Source: Longimicrobiales bacterium (GTDB lineage Bacteria; Gemmatimonadota; Gemmatimonadetes; Longimicrobiales; Gaopeijiaceae). From it: DNA of 33,177 nucleotides. The notes under the pieces are model-generated. The model had not been told where the DNA came from, did no database searches, and saw only the letters and a list, made by a program, of their open reading frames with translations. Positions 17,266 to 25,004 of the stretch are shown here, one piece after another; position 1 is the first letter of the stretch, and each line of letters begins with the position of its first letter. The stretch covers positions 1 to 33,177 of the forward strand of contig JANQDZ010000019.1 in NCBI GenBank assembly GCA_028278645.1. The letters are read 5' to 3'. A program made the translations under genes and the position numbers.

Positions 17266-17829
17266 ATGTCTATGCTGAGCCGCCTTTTTCTCCTGTTTGT
17301 CGGCGTCCCTCTCCTGGAGTTGTACATCCTGGTCAAGGTAGGTCAATACGTAGGTGTTCTGCCTACGATCGGCCTGGTGGTCCTGACAGGTGCCGCCGGG
17401 GCCGTCCTCGCCCGTCTGGAGGGATTGCGGACCATCTGGAAGTTGCGGAGTGAGTTGGCCCAAGGCCGGCTTCCGGGAGGCGCTCTCCTGGACGGGTTTG
17501 CGATTCTGGTGGGCGGAGCCCTCCTCCTGACCCCCGGAATCCTGACCGACGTGGTGGGATTCTCCTTCCTCCTTCCCCCCACAAGAAAGCTCCTCATGGG
17601 TCGAGTTCGGCGGGGGCTGGAAAAGCGCCTGAAGTCCGGGGCTATCCGCATTACCCATGTGGGTGGTTTTCCGGGCGGTGGTTTCGGGCCCTTTGGCCCG
17701 GGTCCCGGTGGCCCTCCCCAACCGGGAGAGCCCGAGAGCGAATGGAGCCCCGGTCCCTCCGAAGGCACGGAGGCCTTGGACCCTTCCGGCGAAATCGTCA
17801 TCGAGTCCGACAAAGGACAAGAGGACTGA
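17266..17829 (+). CDS. fxsA: FxsA family inner-membrane protein
   Basis: The 187-residue protein has the FxsA pattern: a short N-terminal helix with PLLELYILV, then VGVLPTIGLVVLTGAAGA (second helix), a cytoplasmic helical segment, and the LLLTPGILTDVVGFSFLLPPTR hydrophobic region shared by the family. E. coli FxsA was named for suppressing phage T7 exclusion by the F plasmid when overproduced; its normal role is unclear. The last 60 residues are rich in Gly, Pro and acidic residues and look disordered, a longer tail than usual. It is divergent from ispH, with a 54-bp shared promoter region. ATG codons at 17266 and 17272 are both possible starts. Confidence 0.9.
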   Translation: MSMLSRLFLLFVGVPLLELYILVKVGQYVGVLPTIGLVVLTGAAGAVLARLEGLRTIWKLRSELAQGRLPGGALLDGFAILVGGALLLTPGILTDVVGFSFLLPPTRKLLMGRVRRGLEKRLKSGAIRITHVGGFPGGGFGPFGPGPGGPPQPGEPESEWSPGPSEGTEALDPSGEIVIESDKGQED

Positions 17830-17941
17830 GGCGATGGTCTCCTGACTTCTGGTCTTCCACAAACATCTCTCCTACCTTCCCATCCTTCAGACTTTAAGGA
17901 CCTTCTCTTCGACCGATTACCCCAGGCACCGAGGTAGCGTC

Positions 17942-19009
17942 ATGCCCGACCACATCGACTTTCTCAAAACGCTTCTGAATGCTCACGGCCCTTCTGGTTT
18001 CGAGGTGAATCCCGCCAGGGAGTGGAGGGAGGAAGCAGAGGTGTTTGCGGACCGGGTGTGGACCGACGTGACCGGGAATTCCATGGCCGCCGTGAACCCC
18101 GAGGGGAGCCCACGGGTGATGCTCGCTGGGCACATTGACGAGATCGGTCTCCAGGTGACCCACATCGACGATGCGGGTTTTCTCTTCTTCGATGAGATTG
18201 GCGGTTGGGACTCTCAGGTCCTCGTGGGTCAAAGGGTAAAGGTTCTTGTAGGGGACGAGGGAGTTCCGGGTGTCATCGGCAAGAAACCCATTCACCTGCT
18301 GAAGAAGGAAGAGCAGGCCAAAGCCACCAAGACGAAGGACCTTTGGGTGGATCTGGGTTGCACCAGCTCAGAAGAGGTAACGAAGCTTGGCGTTCGGGTG
18401 GGGGACCCAATGGTTCTGGATGCCGGTCTGGTTGAACTGGCCGGGGACCGAATCGCTAGCCGGGCCATCGACAACCGCATTGGTGCCTATGTCGTCTTGG
18501 AAGCCCTGCGGATCCTGTCGGAGACTCCCCCTCCGGCCGCCACCATGGCGGTTGCGACGGTCCAGGAAGAGATCGCCTACTCCGGTGGCGGCGCCCGTTC
18601 CAGCGCGTTCGCCCTGGAACCGGATGTGGCGCTAGTGGTCGATGTGACCTTCAGCACCGACGTTCCCGATATCGAGAAAAAGGAATTGGGTGAGCACAAG
18701 ATCGGCGGCGGGCCGGTGCTCAGCCGGGGTTCGGCGGCCCATCCGGTGGTTTTCAGGCGTCTGGTGGAGGCTGCCGAGGCCGAGGGCATCGACTTCACCA
18801 TCCAAGCGGCGCCGAAGGCCACCCGGACCGACGCCGACGGCATTCACCTGGTGCGGATGGGAATCCCGACCGGTCTGATCTCGGTTCCCAACCGGTATAT
18901 GCACTCTCCCAACGAGGTCGTTAGCCTCGGGGACCTCCAGAGCACGGCTCAACTTCTGGCCGGATTCGTCCGTCGCCTTGACGCCGACACCGATTTTACC
19001 CCCCGCTGA
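17942..19009 (+). CDS. M42 family metallo-aminopeptidase
   Basis: This 355-residue cytoplasmic peptidase belongs to the FrvX/TET/PepA group, which forms large dodecameric tetrahedra. The two-metal site is complete: H64 (AGHIDEIG), bridging D177 (AIDNRIGA), catalytic E209 and ligand E210 (VQEEIA), D234 (VVDVTF) and H321 (MHSPNE). Family members trim N-terminal residues from peptides left by the proteasome or ATP-dependent proteases; cleavage specificity (Glu, Leu or Lys) cannot be read from sequence. GAGGT lies six bases before the ATG. It is 112 bp behind fxsA and 101 bp before the GAF gene. The family call is firm. Confidence 0.93.
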   Translation: MPDHIDFLKTLLNAHGPSGFEVNPAREWREEAEVFADRVWTDVTGNSMAAVNPEGSPRVMLAGHIDEIGLQVTHIDDAGFLFFDEIGGWDSQVLVGQRVKVLVGDEGVPGVIGKKPIHLLKKEEQAKATKTKDLWVDLGCTSSEEVTKLGVRVGDPMVLDAGLVELAGDRIASRAIDNRIGAYVVLEALRILSETPPPAATMAVATVQEEIAYSGGGARSSAFALEPDVALVVDVTFSTDVPDIEKKELGEHKIGGGPVLSRGSAAHPVVFRRLVEAAEAEGIDFTIQAAPKATRTDADGIHLVRMGIPTGLISVPNRYMHSPNEVVSLGDLQSTAQLLAGFVRRLDADTDFTPR

Positions 19010-19015
19010 GGCGCT

Positions 19016-19041
19016 TCCGGGCCCTTGATTCGGCGCCCGGA
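19016..19041 (+). terminator. Possible weak terminator after the M42 gene
   Basis: TCCGGGC and GCCCGGA form a 7-bp GC-rich stem around a 12-base loop, starting 7 bases behind the M42 stop codon. The following CTTGTGTTAGTTG is only partly T-rich, so termination may be incomplete. Confidence 0.3.
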
Positions 19042-19110
19042 CTTGTGTTAGTTGAAAGGCTACGCCGCGAGGTAGGAGAAGACGAAGGGCCATAACAGGA
19101 TAAGACTTTA

Positions 19111-19581
19111 ATGATCGATACGACGAAGCTGGTGACGGAACTCCAGGAGATGAGGGACGAGGGCTACTTGTCCGACGCCCTTCTCCGATATGCGGTCCGG
19201 AACGTGAAGGAGCTGGACGACCGGTTCGACTGGGTGGGTGGTTTCCTCCTGGACGAGGAAGGCAAAGAGCTCTGGCTGCACAACTATGTCGGGCCCCGGA
19301 CGGAGCACGCAAAGATCCCGGTGGGTGAGGGGGTAACCGGTAGGGCGGTAGCTGAGGCGAGTAACCAGAACGTTCCCGATGTCAGCCAGATCGACTACTA
19401 CATCGAAGACTCGTCGGGTATGTCTTCAGAGCTGGTGATCCTGATCCGGGCGGGCGACGACATCTTCGGCGAGATCGATATCGACTCCATGGAGCCGAAC
19501 GCCTTCACACCGGAAGATGAAGAGGCAATCGGCATGGTAGCCGACAAGCTGGCAGAGCAGATCGCGTCCGAGCGGCGCTAG
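19111..19581 (+). CDS. Single-domain GAF protein, fRMsr-like but without cysteines
   Basis: The 156 residues form one GAF domain. The order of motifs (FDWVGGFLL, KIPVGEGVTGRA, NVPDVSQID, SSELVILI, GEIDIDSM, FTPEDEE) follows free-methionine-R-sulfoxide reductase (fRMsr, E. coli MsrC/YebR) closely. That enzyme uses cysteines in its CxRIPxGRGVCG and HIACDAAS motifs; here these read HAKIPVGEGVTG and YYIEDSSG, and the whole protein contains no cysteine. It therefore cannot work as that reductase and more likely binds a small ligand or acts as a structural relic. No partner domain is fused. Its stop codon abuts the inverted-repeat element that follows. Confidence 0.85.
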   Translation: MIDTTKLVTELQEMRDEGYLSDALLRYAVRNVKELDDRFDWVGGFLLDEEGKELWLHNYVGPRTEHAKIPVGEGVTGRAVAEASNQNVPDVSQIDYYIEDSSGMSSELVILIRAGDDIFGEIDIDSMEPNAFTPEDEEAIGMVADKLAEQIASERR

Positions 19582-19943
19582 AAGAGTGTTGGGAAAAGGG
19601 GGCGAGCCGCGTTACGAGCGCCAGGGGGCCGCAGGCAAGGCGGGGCTTCGCTGGCATAGCCATGCGCTACGTCGAGAAGTCCCAACGATGCCTACGGTCC
19701 CGTGCCGCCGAGCCGAGCGGCCTGCCCGCTGGCAGGTTCGTGGTGGTCTTCCGCGAGACCGCCAAGCGAAGCGCAGGCGAAACCCGTGGGGCACAGGGAG
19801 GTTGCGCCGCTATACTGCGTCATGACTCCTCCCCGATGCTTCAGCATCGCATTCGTCGTCCTTCCTTGTCTAGCATCCGCAAGCCGGGCACCGCTGCGGA
19901 GCAGTGGTCGTGCGGGGCCGCACCCCCTCTTCGCAACACCCTT
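19582..19943. mobile_element. Structured inverted-repeat element (MITE-like or structured RNA candidate)
   Basis: These 362 bp fill the space between the GAF stop and the convergent PadR stop exactly. The outer 23 nt (19582-19604) and the reverse complement of 19921-19943 match at 19 of 23 positions around a TGTTG core. Inside are several hairpins: CCTGCC/GGCAGG at 19721-19736, CGATGCT/AGCATCG at 19834-19849, ACCGCTGC/GCAGTGGT at 19890-19908 (one G-T pair) and GTGCGG/CCGCAC at 19910-19923. A long-range pairing joins 19645-19654 with 19762-19772. No open frame here has a ribosome site or family motif. I see no target-site duplication. It could be a non-autonomous transposon, a repeat-family member or a structured transcript. 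Confidence 0.6.
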
Positions 19944-20267
19944 TTATGCCATCTTTTTGTGTGACGAAGGCAGGTCGCCCAGCAATTGCCTGACCTCCGA
20001 GAGCTTCTTCTCCGCGACGGGGATATTCTCCCACCCCTCATCCGTCAGCTCATACGTCCGGCGCCGGGGCCTCCCCTCGGCATGGGCCTCCGATGCCTGC
20101 TCCCACCGGGATTTGAGAAGCCCGGCCTTCTCGAGACGACGCAGGGCCGGATACACGGTCCCGCTCGGCAAAGCACATGCCTCCATTACATCAAAGCCGT
20201 AACGGTGACCGGCCGCCACGACCTTGAGCACCAGGGCCGTGATCTGTGTCATTCGCACCGAAGCCAC
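19944..20267 (-). CDS. PadR family transcriptional regulator
   Basis: A 107-residue winged-helix protein matching the PadR N-terminal domain. It has a helix with HRYGFDVMEA, the recognition region LPSGTVYPALRRLEKAGLL that is the family signature, and a wing with RPRRRTYELTDEG. The short C-terminus (about 85-107) gives the dimerisation helix, as in the small PadR-s2 group. These proteins often respond to phenolic acids or drugs and repress adjacent genes. The start is taken as GTG 20267, four bases behind GGGAGAG; an ATG at 20252 is the alternative. It is divergent from the PD40-FGE-MBOAT-SGNH operon across 224 bp, so that operon and its own gene are the natural candidate targets. Confidence 0.87.
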   Translation of the reverse strand: MASVRMTQITALVLKVVAAGHRYGFDVMEACALPSGTVYPALRRLEKAGLLKSRWEQASEAHAEGRPRRRTYELTDEGWENIPVAEKKLSEVRQLLGDLPSSHKKMA

Positions 20268-20480
20268 ACGACTCTCCCGTCGGGTTTGCAGTTTTCTACA
20301 TAGGGTAGTACGAGACCCGGGCCACTCAGGTTTCGCCCCGCCCGACCGGGCTCCAGGGGGAGGGAAGCTGATCAGGACCCAACCCGGGGACCCTTTCCGG
20401 GCCCTTACATATTCCTTTCCCCACCCTCAAATACCGGACAGGCGGAAAACGTATCTTCTAGGTGGAAAAGGACTTCAGCC

Positions 20481-20485
20481 AGGAG
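20481..20485 (+). promoter_or_regulatory. Ribosome binding site deciding the PD40 gene start
   Basis: AGGAG lies six bases before the ATG at 20492. It makes that ATG the better start than the in-frame GTG at 20462, and the signal peptide begins right there. Confidence 0.65.
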
Positions 20486-20491
20486 CCCAAG

Positions 20492-21568
20492 ATGAGCATC
20501 GAGCTGCTCGCACGACTCCGTCCCCTGGGATATGCAACCCTCCTGATCGGCATCCTCCAAGCCGGCCTCTTCGACTCCGCTGCATCACAGAGCCGCCGAT
20601 CCAACCGGGGTCGATCCAGTGAATCGAACTCCTCCCTTCCCGCCCAACGGACACCCCTGCCGAAATCCGAGATAAATCTCACCTCACTACCCTACCGGAT
20701 CGTCTACGAATCTCTCCAGGATTCAGGCGGAGACACCAACTGGGAGATCATGCTGGTCAACGCGGACGGATCGAGACGGGTGAACCTCACCAACACACCC
20801 AACATCGACGAGCACTATCCTCACGCCTCGCCCGATGGCACGAAGGTCCTGTTTGTGGCCATCGAAGGGGAGGGGAGGCGGGATCGAAAGAGGATCATCT
20901 ACTACATGAACCTGGACGGTACCGGAAAGACCAAGGTCGCCGAGAACGCATATCAGCCAACGTGGAGCGGCGACGGGCGCTCGATTGCCTATCTCAAGGG
21001 AGAATACGACCGGTTCAGCAGCAGTATGACCTCTAACGAAGGTTTGGCCGTCTACGACGTCGGGTCTGGGACCACCCGGGACCACCCGGAAGACGGATTG
21101 AGGATGTTGTACAACCTGACCTGGTCCCCTGACGGAGACTGGTTCATCGCCACGTCGAGGGGCGGTCGCCGCGGAAACGTACTGTTTGAGGCTGCCGACG
21201 CCGGTATCCGTTCCCTCTCCATCAGCGGATGTCGCCCGGACCTCAGCCCAGATGGTTCCCAAATCGCCTGGGGACGAACTGATCACGAGCTTCGTATCGG
21301 GACGTTCACCCCCTCATCCCGCGAGAACGTGGTAGATCAGAAACCCGTGGTTGCCGTGGGAAGAAGCGAGAAGGTATACCACGTGGATTGGTCCCCCGAT
21401 GGTCGGTATCTAGCTTTCAGCTACGGGTCATCGAGAGGGGGACAGGCCGTGGGTCAAAAGGCCTCGGGTTGGAACATCAGCATCCTGGAAATCGCGACGG
21501 GTAAGTGGGTCCAGATCACGACGGATGGAAGCCACAACAAGGAGCCGGATTGGGTCGCGGCGCGGTAA
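20492..21568 (+). CDS. Secreted TolB-like PD40 beta-propeller protein
   Basis: The 358-residue protein has an N-terminal signal peptide (hydrophobic core GYATLLIGILQAGLF, likely cleavage after SAASQ) and then a Ser/Arg-rich linker. From about 65 on it carries PD40 (WD40-like) propeller repeats, seen as the recurring S-P-D-G or S-G-D-G turns: ASPDGTKVLF, WSGDGRSIAY, WSPDGDWFIA, LSPDGSQIAW, WSPDGRYLAF. Five to six blades fit a TolB-type propeller in the periplasm. Such propellers bind proteins or sugars and are rarely enzymes. It heads a four-gene operon with an FGE-like protein, an MBOAT acyltransferase and an SGNH protein, so it may serve as a binding or scaffold component. The exact role is unknown. 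Confidence 0.83.
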   Translation: MSIELLARLRPLGYATLLIGILQAGLFDSAASQSRRSNRGRSSESNSSLPAQRTPLPKSEINLTSLPYRIVYESLQDSGGDTNWEIMLVNADGSRRVNLTNTPNIDEHYPHASPDGTKVLFVAIEGEGRRDRKRIIYYMNLDGTGKTKVAENAYQPTWSGDGRSIAYLKGEYDRFSSSMTSNEGLAVYDVGSGTTRDHPEDGLRMLYNLTWSPDGDWFIATSRGGRRGNVLFEAADAGIRSLSISGCRPDLSPDGSQIAWGRTDHELRIGTFTPSSRENVVDQKPVVAVGRSEKVYHVDWSPDGRYLAFSYGSSRGGQAVGQKASGWNISILEIATGKWVQITTDGSHNKEPDWVAAR

Positions 21569-21581
21569 ACGGTGATGGATC

Positions 21582-21589
21582 GGAAGGAG
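21582..21589 (+). promoter_or_regulatory. Ribosome binding site deciding the FGE-like gene start
   Basis: GGAAGGAG lies six bases before the ATG at 21596. The upstream in-frame GTG at 21572 would place this site inside the gene, so 21596 is preferred. Confidence 0.7.
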
Positions 21590-21595
21590 TTTCCA

Positions 21596-22507
21596 ATGTC
21601 CTGCCTCGATCGGCCTGAGTCTCGAAACTACCCCCGCCTGGCCGGGGCCCTCGCTTTGGTCTGCGCCTCGTGCTTCGCTTTCCAAGCATGCGGAAACGCC
21701 GATTCGGAAGCTGGCGAAGGCCGGGGAGACGCTCAAGCCGTTCTCATGTCCGCATCGGGTGTGGAGATGGTCTTCATCCCGGGGGGCTGGTTCGAAATGG
21801 GATCCGAAGCTGGAGACCCGGATGAGGCCCCCGTGCACCGGGTTTGGGTTGACTCTTTTGTGATGGACCGATTCGAGGTCACCCAGGACCAGTACCGGCA
21901 ACTTCAAATGTCAGACGCATCCCGTTTTCGTGGAGACCGGCTCCCAGTCGAACAGCGAACCTGGATCGACGCGATTCGGTTCTGCAACGAGCGGTCATAC
22001 GAAGAAGGTCTCGATCCGTGTTACGACGAGGAGACATTGGAATGCGATTTCGAGGCCAACGGATACCGCCTCCCGACTGAAGCGGAATGGGAATATGTAG
22101 CCAGAGCCGGCTCCAACACCCGTTACTTTTTCGGGGACGATCCTAGAAGGTTGGGCCAATACGCCTGGACCGAAGCCAATGCCGGGAACGGGACTCAAGT
22201 GGTTGGCACCCGCCGTCAGAATCCCTGGGGCGTATTCGACCTCTACGGGAACGTGGCCGAATGGGTCCACGACTATTACGGAGAGGACTATTACAGCTCC
22301 AGCCCTGAGCGGAACCCAACGGGACCCGAGTCAGGGGAATTCAGAGTCGTACGGGGAGGCGGGTGGAGCTCCGGACCCGAGGATGCTCGGTCTTCTTCCC
22401 GTGTCTTCAGCGCGTCCGTAGACGACGGCTGCATGGTGAGCGACGCAATCGGGTTCAGGTGTGTTCGACCACCCCTCCCATTGGAGTTGGAACAGGGATC
22501 ACAATGA
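21596..22507 (+). CDS. FGE/SUMF1-fold lipoprotein lacking the catalytic cysteines
   Basis: The 303-residue protein has a signal peptide with a possible lipobox ending FQAC (Cys32; Phe and Gln are atypical before the Cys). The formylglycine-generating-enzyme fold follows (about 55-300): MVFIPGGWFEMGS, FEVTQDQYR, YRLPTEAEWEYVARAG, NPWGVFDLYGNVAEWV, RGGGWSS and the closing IGFRCVR. True FGE uses two cysteines shortly after the GG(S/G)W motif to oxidise a sulfatase Cys; here that stretch reads SSGPEDARSSSR, with no Cys. It is therefore more likely a binding or other-function member of this broad superfamily. The PD40 gene ends 27 bp upstream and MBOAT starts 17 bp downstream. No sulfatase gene is present in the window. 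Confidence 0.83.
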   Translation: MSCLDRPESRNYPRLAGALALVCASCFAFQACGNADSEAGEGRGDAQAVLMSASGVEMVFIPGGWFEMGSEAGDPDEAPVHRVWVDSFVMDRFEVTQDQYRQLQMSDASRFRGDRLPVEQRTWIDAIRFCNERSYEEGLDPCYDEETLECDFEANGYRLPTEAEWEYVARAGSNTRYFFGDDPRRLGQYAWTEANAGNGTQVVGTRRQNPWGVFDLYGNVAEWVHDYYGEDYYSSSPERNPTGPESGEFRVVRGGGWSSGPEDARSSSRVFSASVDDGCMVSDAIGFRCVRPPLPLELEQGSQ

Positions 22508-22524
22508 GCCAGCTCTGGTGAGCC

Positions 22525-23901
22525 ATGCTTTTCCATAGCTGGGTTTTTTTCGTCTTCTTTCTCGTCTTTTACCCGGTGTTTCTCCTGTGCAGGAACACCC
22601 GGTTCAAGGATCCCTGGCTCCTCTTCTCCTCTTACGTCTTCTACGGGTGGTGGAATCCCCTCTACCTGATCCTGATCGCCTGGTCCACCACGGTAGACTT
22701 CTCGGTGGTGCGGATCATGGCGGGGGCCCGACGCCGGGGTTTCTGGCTTTCCTTGAGCGTAATCAACAACCTGGCGCTTCTGGGGTTCTTCAAGTACGGC
22801 GGCTTCGTTGCCGAGAACCTCAATAACCTCTTCTCATCGGCAGGCCTTTCATACTCCATCCCCCAACCCAATGTGCTCCTGCCGGTGGGGATTTCCTTTT
22901 ACGTCTTCCAATCCCTGAGCTACACCATCGACTTCTACCGGGGGAGGGTGGAAAAGGAGAAGAGCTTCGTCCGTTACGCGACGTTCGTTTCCCTCTTCCC
23001 TCAGTTGGTGGCGGGGCCGGTTGAGCGGGCTGGGAACCTACTGCCCCAGCTTCGAAAGAAGGTCGAGCTCACCTGGGAAGACATCTCCGACGGCCTTTCC
23101 CTTTTCCTCGTGGGCTTCTTCAAGAAGGTAGCGCTGGCGGACTACCTGGCCCTCTATGTGGACCGGATCTACGACGTCCCGGAGCAGTTCGCCGGAACGG
23201 CTCTGTTATGCGCAACGTTCGCCTTCGGGTGGCAGATCTACTTCGATTTCAGCGGATACACCGACATGGCCCGTGGGATAGGTCGCATGATCGGGATCCG
23301 GATCATGCTGAACTTCAATAACCCCTATCTGGCCAAAGGGTTGGGTGAATTCTGGAACCGCTGGCATATCAGCCTCTCCACCTGGTTCAAGGACTACCTC
23401 TACATTCCGCTGGGTGGAAACCGGAAAGGTCACTGGGCAACGTACCGAAACATGGCCCTGACGATGCTGATTTCGGGACTTTGGCATGGAGCCGCCTGGA
23501 CCTTCATTATCTGGGGAGCCCTACACGCCGCGGGCCGGTTCGCCACGAGAGAATTGGAGAGAACAGCTTTCTACCGAAACCGTGTACCGGGCTTGGCAAA
23601 GCAAGCGCTCGTATTCGCTTTCGTCACGTTCGCTTGGATCTTTTTCAGGGCAGCTAGCCTGGGGGATGCCCTGATCATCGTCACGAGAATCTTCACTGAA
23701 GGCTGGACCGACCCCGAGTTCCCCGTGCTCATGTTGGCGCTGATCCTCTCCGTCTGGGCGTACCAGTTCGCGTTGGAGTCCGGCTTGCGATCCCTGCTAA
23801 CAACGGCGCCGGTGAGGGTCGCCCTGGCCGCCGGGATGATTGTTTATCTCGTGGTGTTCCCGGGTGGGGACGGCCAACCCTTCATCTATTTCCAGTTCTG
23901 A
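22525..23901 (+). CDS. MBOAT family membrane O-acyltransferase (AlgI/DltB-like)
   Basis: The 458-residue polytopic membrane protein belongs to the AlgI/PatA/DltB branch of MBOAT enzymes, which pass acyl groups across the inner membrane to extracytoplasmic polysaccharides. It has the family opening (LLFSSYVFYGWWNP), VGISFYVFQSLSYTIDFYRG, the conserved FWNRWHISLSTWFKDYLYIPLGG block and the catalytic H321 in SGLWHGAAWTF. About ten hydrophobic helices can be seen. The acceptor is unknown. The SGNH-type gene directly after it (8 bp) is the usual partner that completes O-acetylation, as AlgJ/AlgX do for alginate and DltD for teichoic acid. Start: ATG 22525 with GGTGAG just upstream; spacing is short. 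Confidence 0.93.
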   Translation: MLFHSWVFFVFFLVFYPVFLLCRNTRFKDPWLLFSSYVFYGWWNPLYLILIAWSTTVDFSVVRIMAGARRRGFWLSLSVINNLALLGFFKYGGFVAENLNNLFSSAGLSYSIPQPNVLLPVGISFYVFQSLSYTIDFYRGRVEKEKSFVRYATFVSLFPQLVAGPVERAGNLLPQLRKKVELTWEDISDGLSLFLVGFFKKVALADYLALYVDRIYDVPEQFAGTALLCATFAFGWQIYFDFSGYTDMARGIGRMIGIRIMLNFNNPYLAKGLGEFWNRWHISLSTWFKDYLYIPLGGNRKGHWATYRNMALTMLISGLWHGAAWTFIIWGALHAAGRFATRELERTAFYRNRVPGLAKQALVFAFVTFAWIFFRAASLGDALIIVTRIFTEGWTDPEFPVLMLALILSVWAYQFALESGLRSLLTTAPVRVALAAGMIVYLVVFPGGDGQPFIYFQF

Positions 23902-23909
23902 GGACCGCG

Positions 23910-25004
23910 ATGAGTCACGGGAAAAAAGCGGATCGCCCTCTCTTCTCTAGTAACGTCGTGCGTTTGACGATTCGGGAATGGGTATGGCTCCTGGTGATCA
24001 TGACGGGCCTTGCCTACATCGCCGGACCGGTCTGGAAAAGACTCGAGCCCTTCGAGCCGTCTGCCAACTACCGAATCCCCTTCGACTCAAGTGAGAACTA
24101 CTGGCTTTTTGAGAGGTACTGCGGGGCGGTTGGCCAAACGGACAAAACCCTCCTTATCGGCGACTCGTTCATTTGGGGGCACTTCGTAACGCGACATAAC
24201 ACCCTGGCATCCTTTCTGAATTCGGAAGCCGGATCGGCCCGATTCGCGAACATTGGACTGGACGGGACGCACCCGCTTGCCCTGGAAGGCCTCATGAGAC
24301 ACCACTGTGGGGGACTCGAGGAGCAGAACCTGGTCCTTCACCTGAACCTTCTCTGGATGAGCTCTCCGGAAGCGGACCTGAACCTGGAGAGGGTGGCAAG
24401 GCTGAACCACCCTCGCCTTCTGCCCCAGTTCAGTCCTTCCATCCCCGCATTACAGGCAGATGTCTCAGAACGGATCGGCACCGTGGTAGGGAGGTACTTT
24501 CCGAGCTTCGGGTGGGCCAGGCATCTCAGGAGTGAGTACTTCCGGAACATGGACTTTCCCAACTGGACCCTGGAGCATCCATACAGGAATCCGCTCAGTG
24601 CGTTCGGCTTGTCCCGGTCGGCGGATGAAGACCCACTCCCCCCAAACGCCCAACCATGGTTTTCAGACGGCTCAAGACCCCAGAACCCGCCTTGGGTTGA
24701 GCTCGAGACTTCACGTCAGTGGCGGGCTTTCAAGCGCCTGGTGAGCGCTCTCAACGCACGAGCGAACAGCCTATTTGTTTTGGTCGGACCCTTAAATGAG
24801 CACATGCTCGAGGCTCCGGCCCGGGACAGGTACCGCCATATGGTATCTGAAGTCGAACTCTGGCTGCAGGGAGAAGGTGTTCCCTATCACATCCCTCCGG
24901 TGCTCCCAAGCGAGTTCTACGCGGACCTGAGCCATCCTCTGGCCGCGGGGTATGCCATCCTCGCTGGAGAGTTGTTCAGGGATCTTTCACGGGACCGCCC
25001 CTAA
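23910..25004 (+). CDS. SGNH/GDSL-type membrane-anchored acyl-transfer partner of MBOAT
   Basis: The 364-residue protein has an N-terminal membrane helix (about 25-45: REWVWLLVIMTGLAYIAG) and an extracytoplasmic SGNH-fold domain. The nucleophile block is G84-D-S86 in LLIGDSFIWG, and the C-terminal D339-x-x-H342 in DLSHPLAAGY supplies the other catalytic residues; the middle is poorly conserved. In AlgJ/AlgX, DltD and PatB-type systems such a protein accepts or transfers the acyl group after the MBOAT step. Its position 8 bp behind MBOAT supports that role here. A plain esterase cannot be excluded. Its stop codon lies within a 15-bp tandem repeat. Confidence 0.85.
   Translation: MSHGKKADRPLFSSNVVRLTIREWVWLLVIMTGLAYIAGPVWKRLEPFEPSANYRIPFDSSENYWLFERYCGAVGQTDKTLLIGDSFIWGHFVTRHNTLASFLNSEAGSARFANIGLDGTHPLALEGLMRHHCGGLEEQNLVLHLNLLWMSSPEADLNLERVARLNHPRLLPQFSPSIPALQADVSERIGTVVGRYFPSFGWARHLRSEYFRNMDFPNWTLEHPYRNPLSAFGLSRSADEDPLPPNAQPWFSDGSRPQNPPWVELETSRQWRAFKRLVSALNARANSLFVLVGPLNEHMLEAPARDRYRHMVSEVELWLQGEGVPYHIPPVLPSEFYADLSHPLAAGYAILAGELFRDLSRDRP

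Noticed and set aside
17212-17862. N-terminal extension of ispH by 217 codons
   Set aside because: The extension runs antisense through fxsA, looks low-complexity and polar, and conserved IspH sequence begins just after the ATG at 17211.
19662-20202. Open frames at 19662-19964 and 19702-20202 (+) as genes
   Set aside because: They lie over the inverted-repeat element and run into the antisense of PadR. They have no ribosome site, no family motif and a composition dictated by GC-rich repeats.
20268-20491. PadR operator (ATGT-N-ACAT type) between PadR and the PD40 gene
   Set aside because: TACATAGGGTAGTA near 20300 is only partly symmetrical and does not fit the known PadR box well enough to list.
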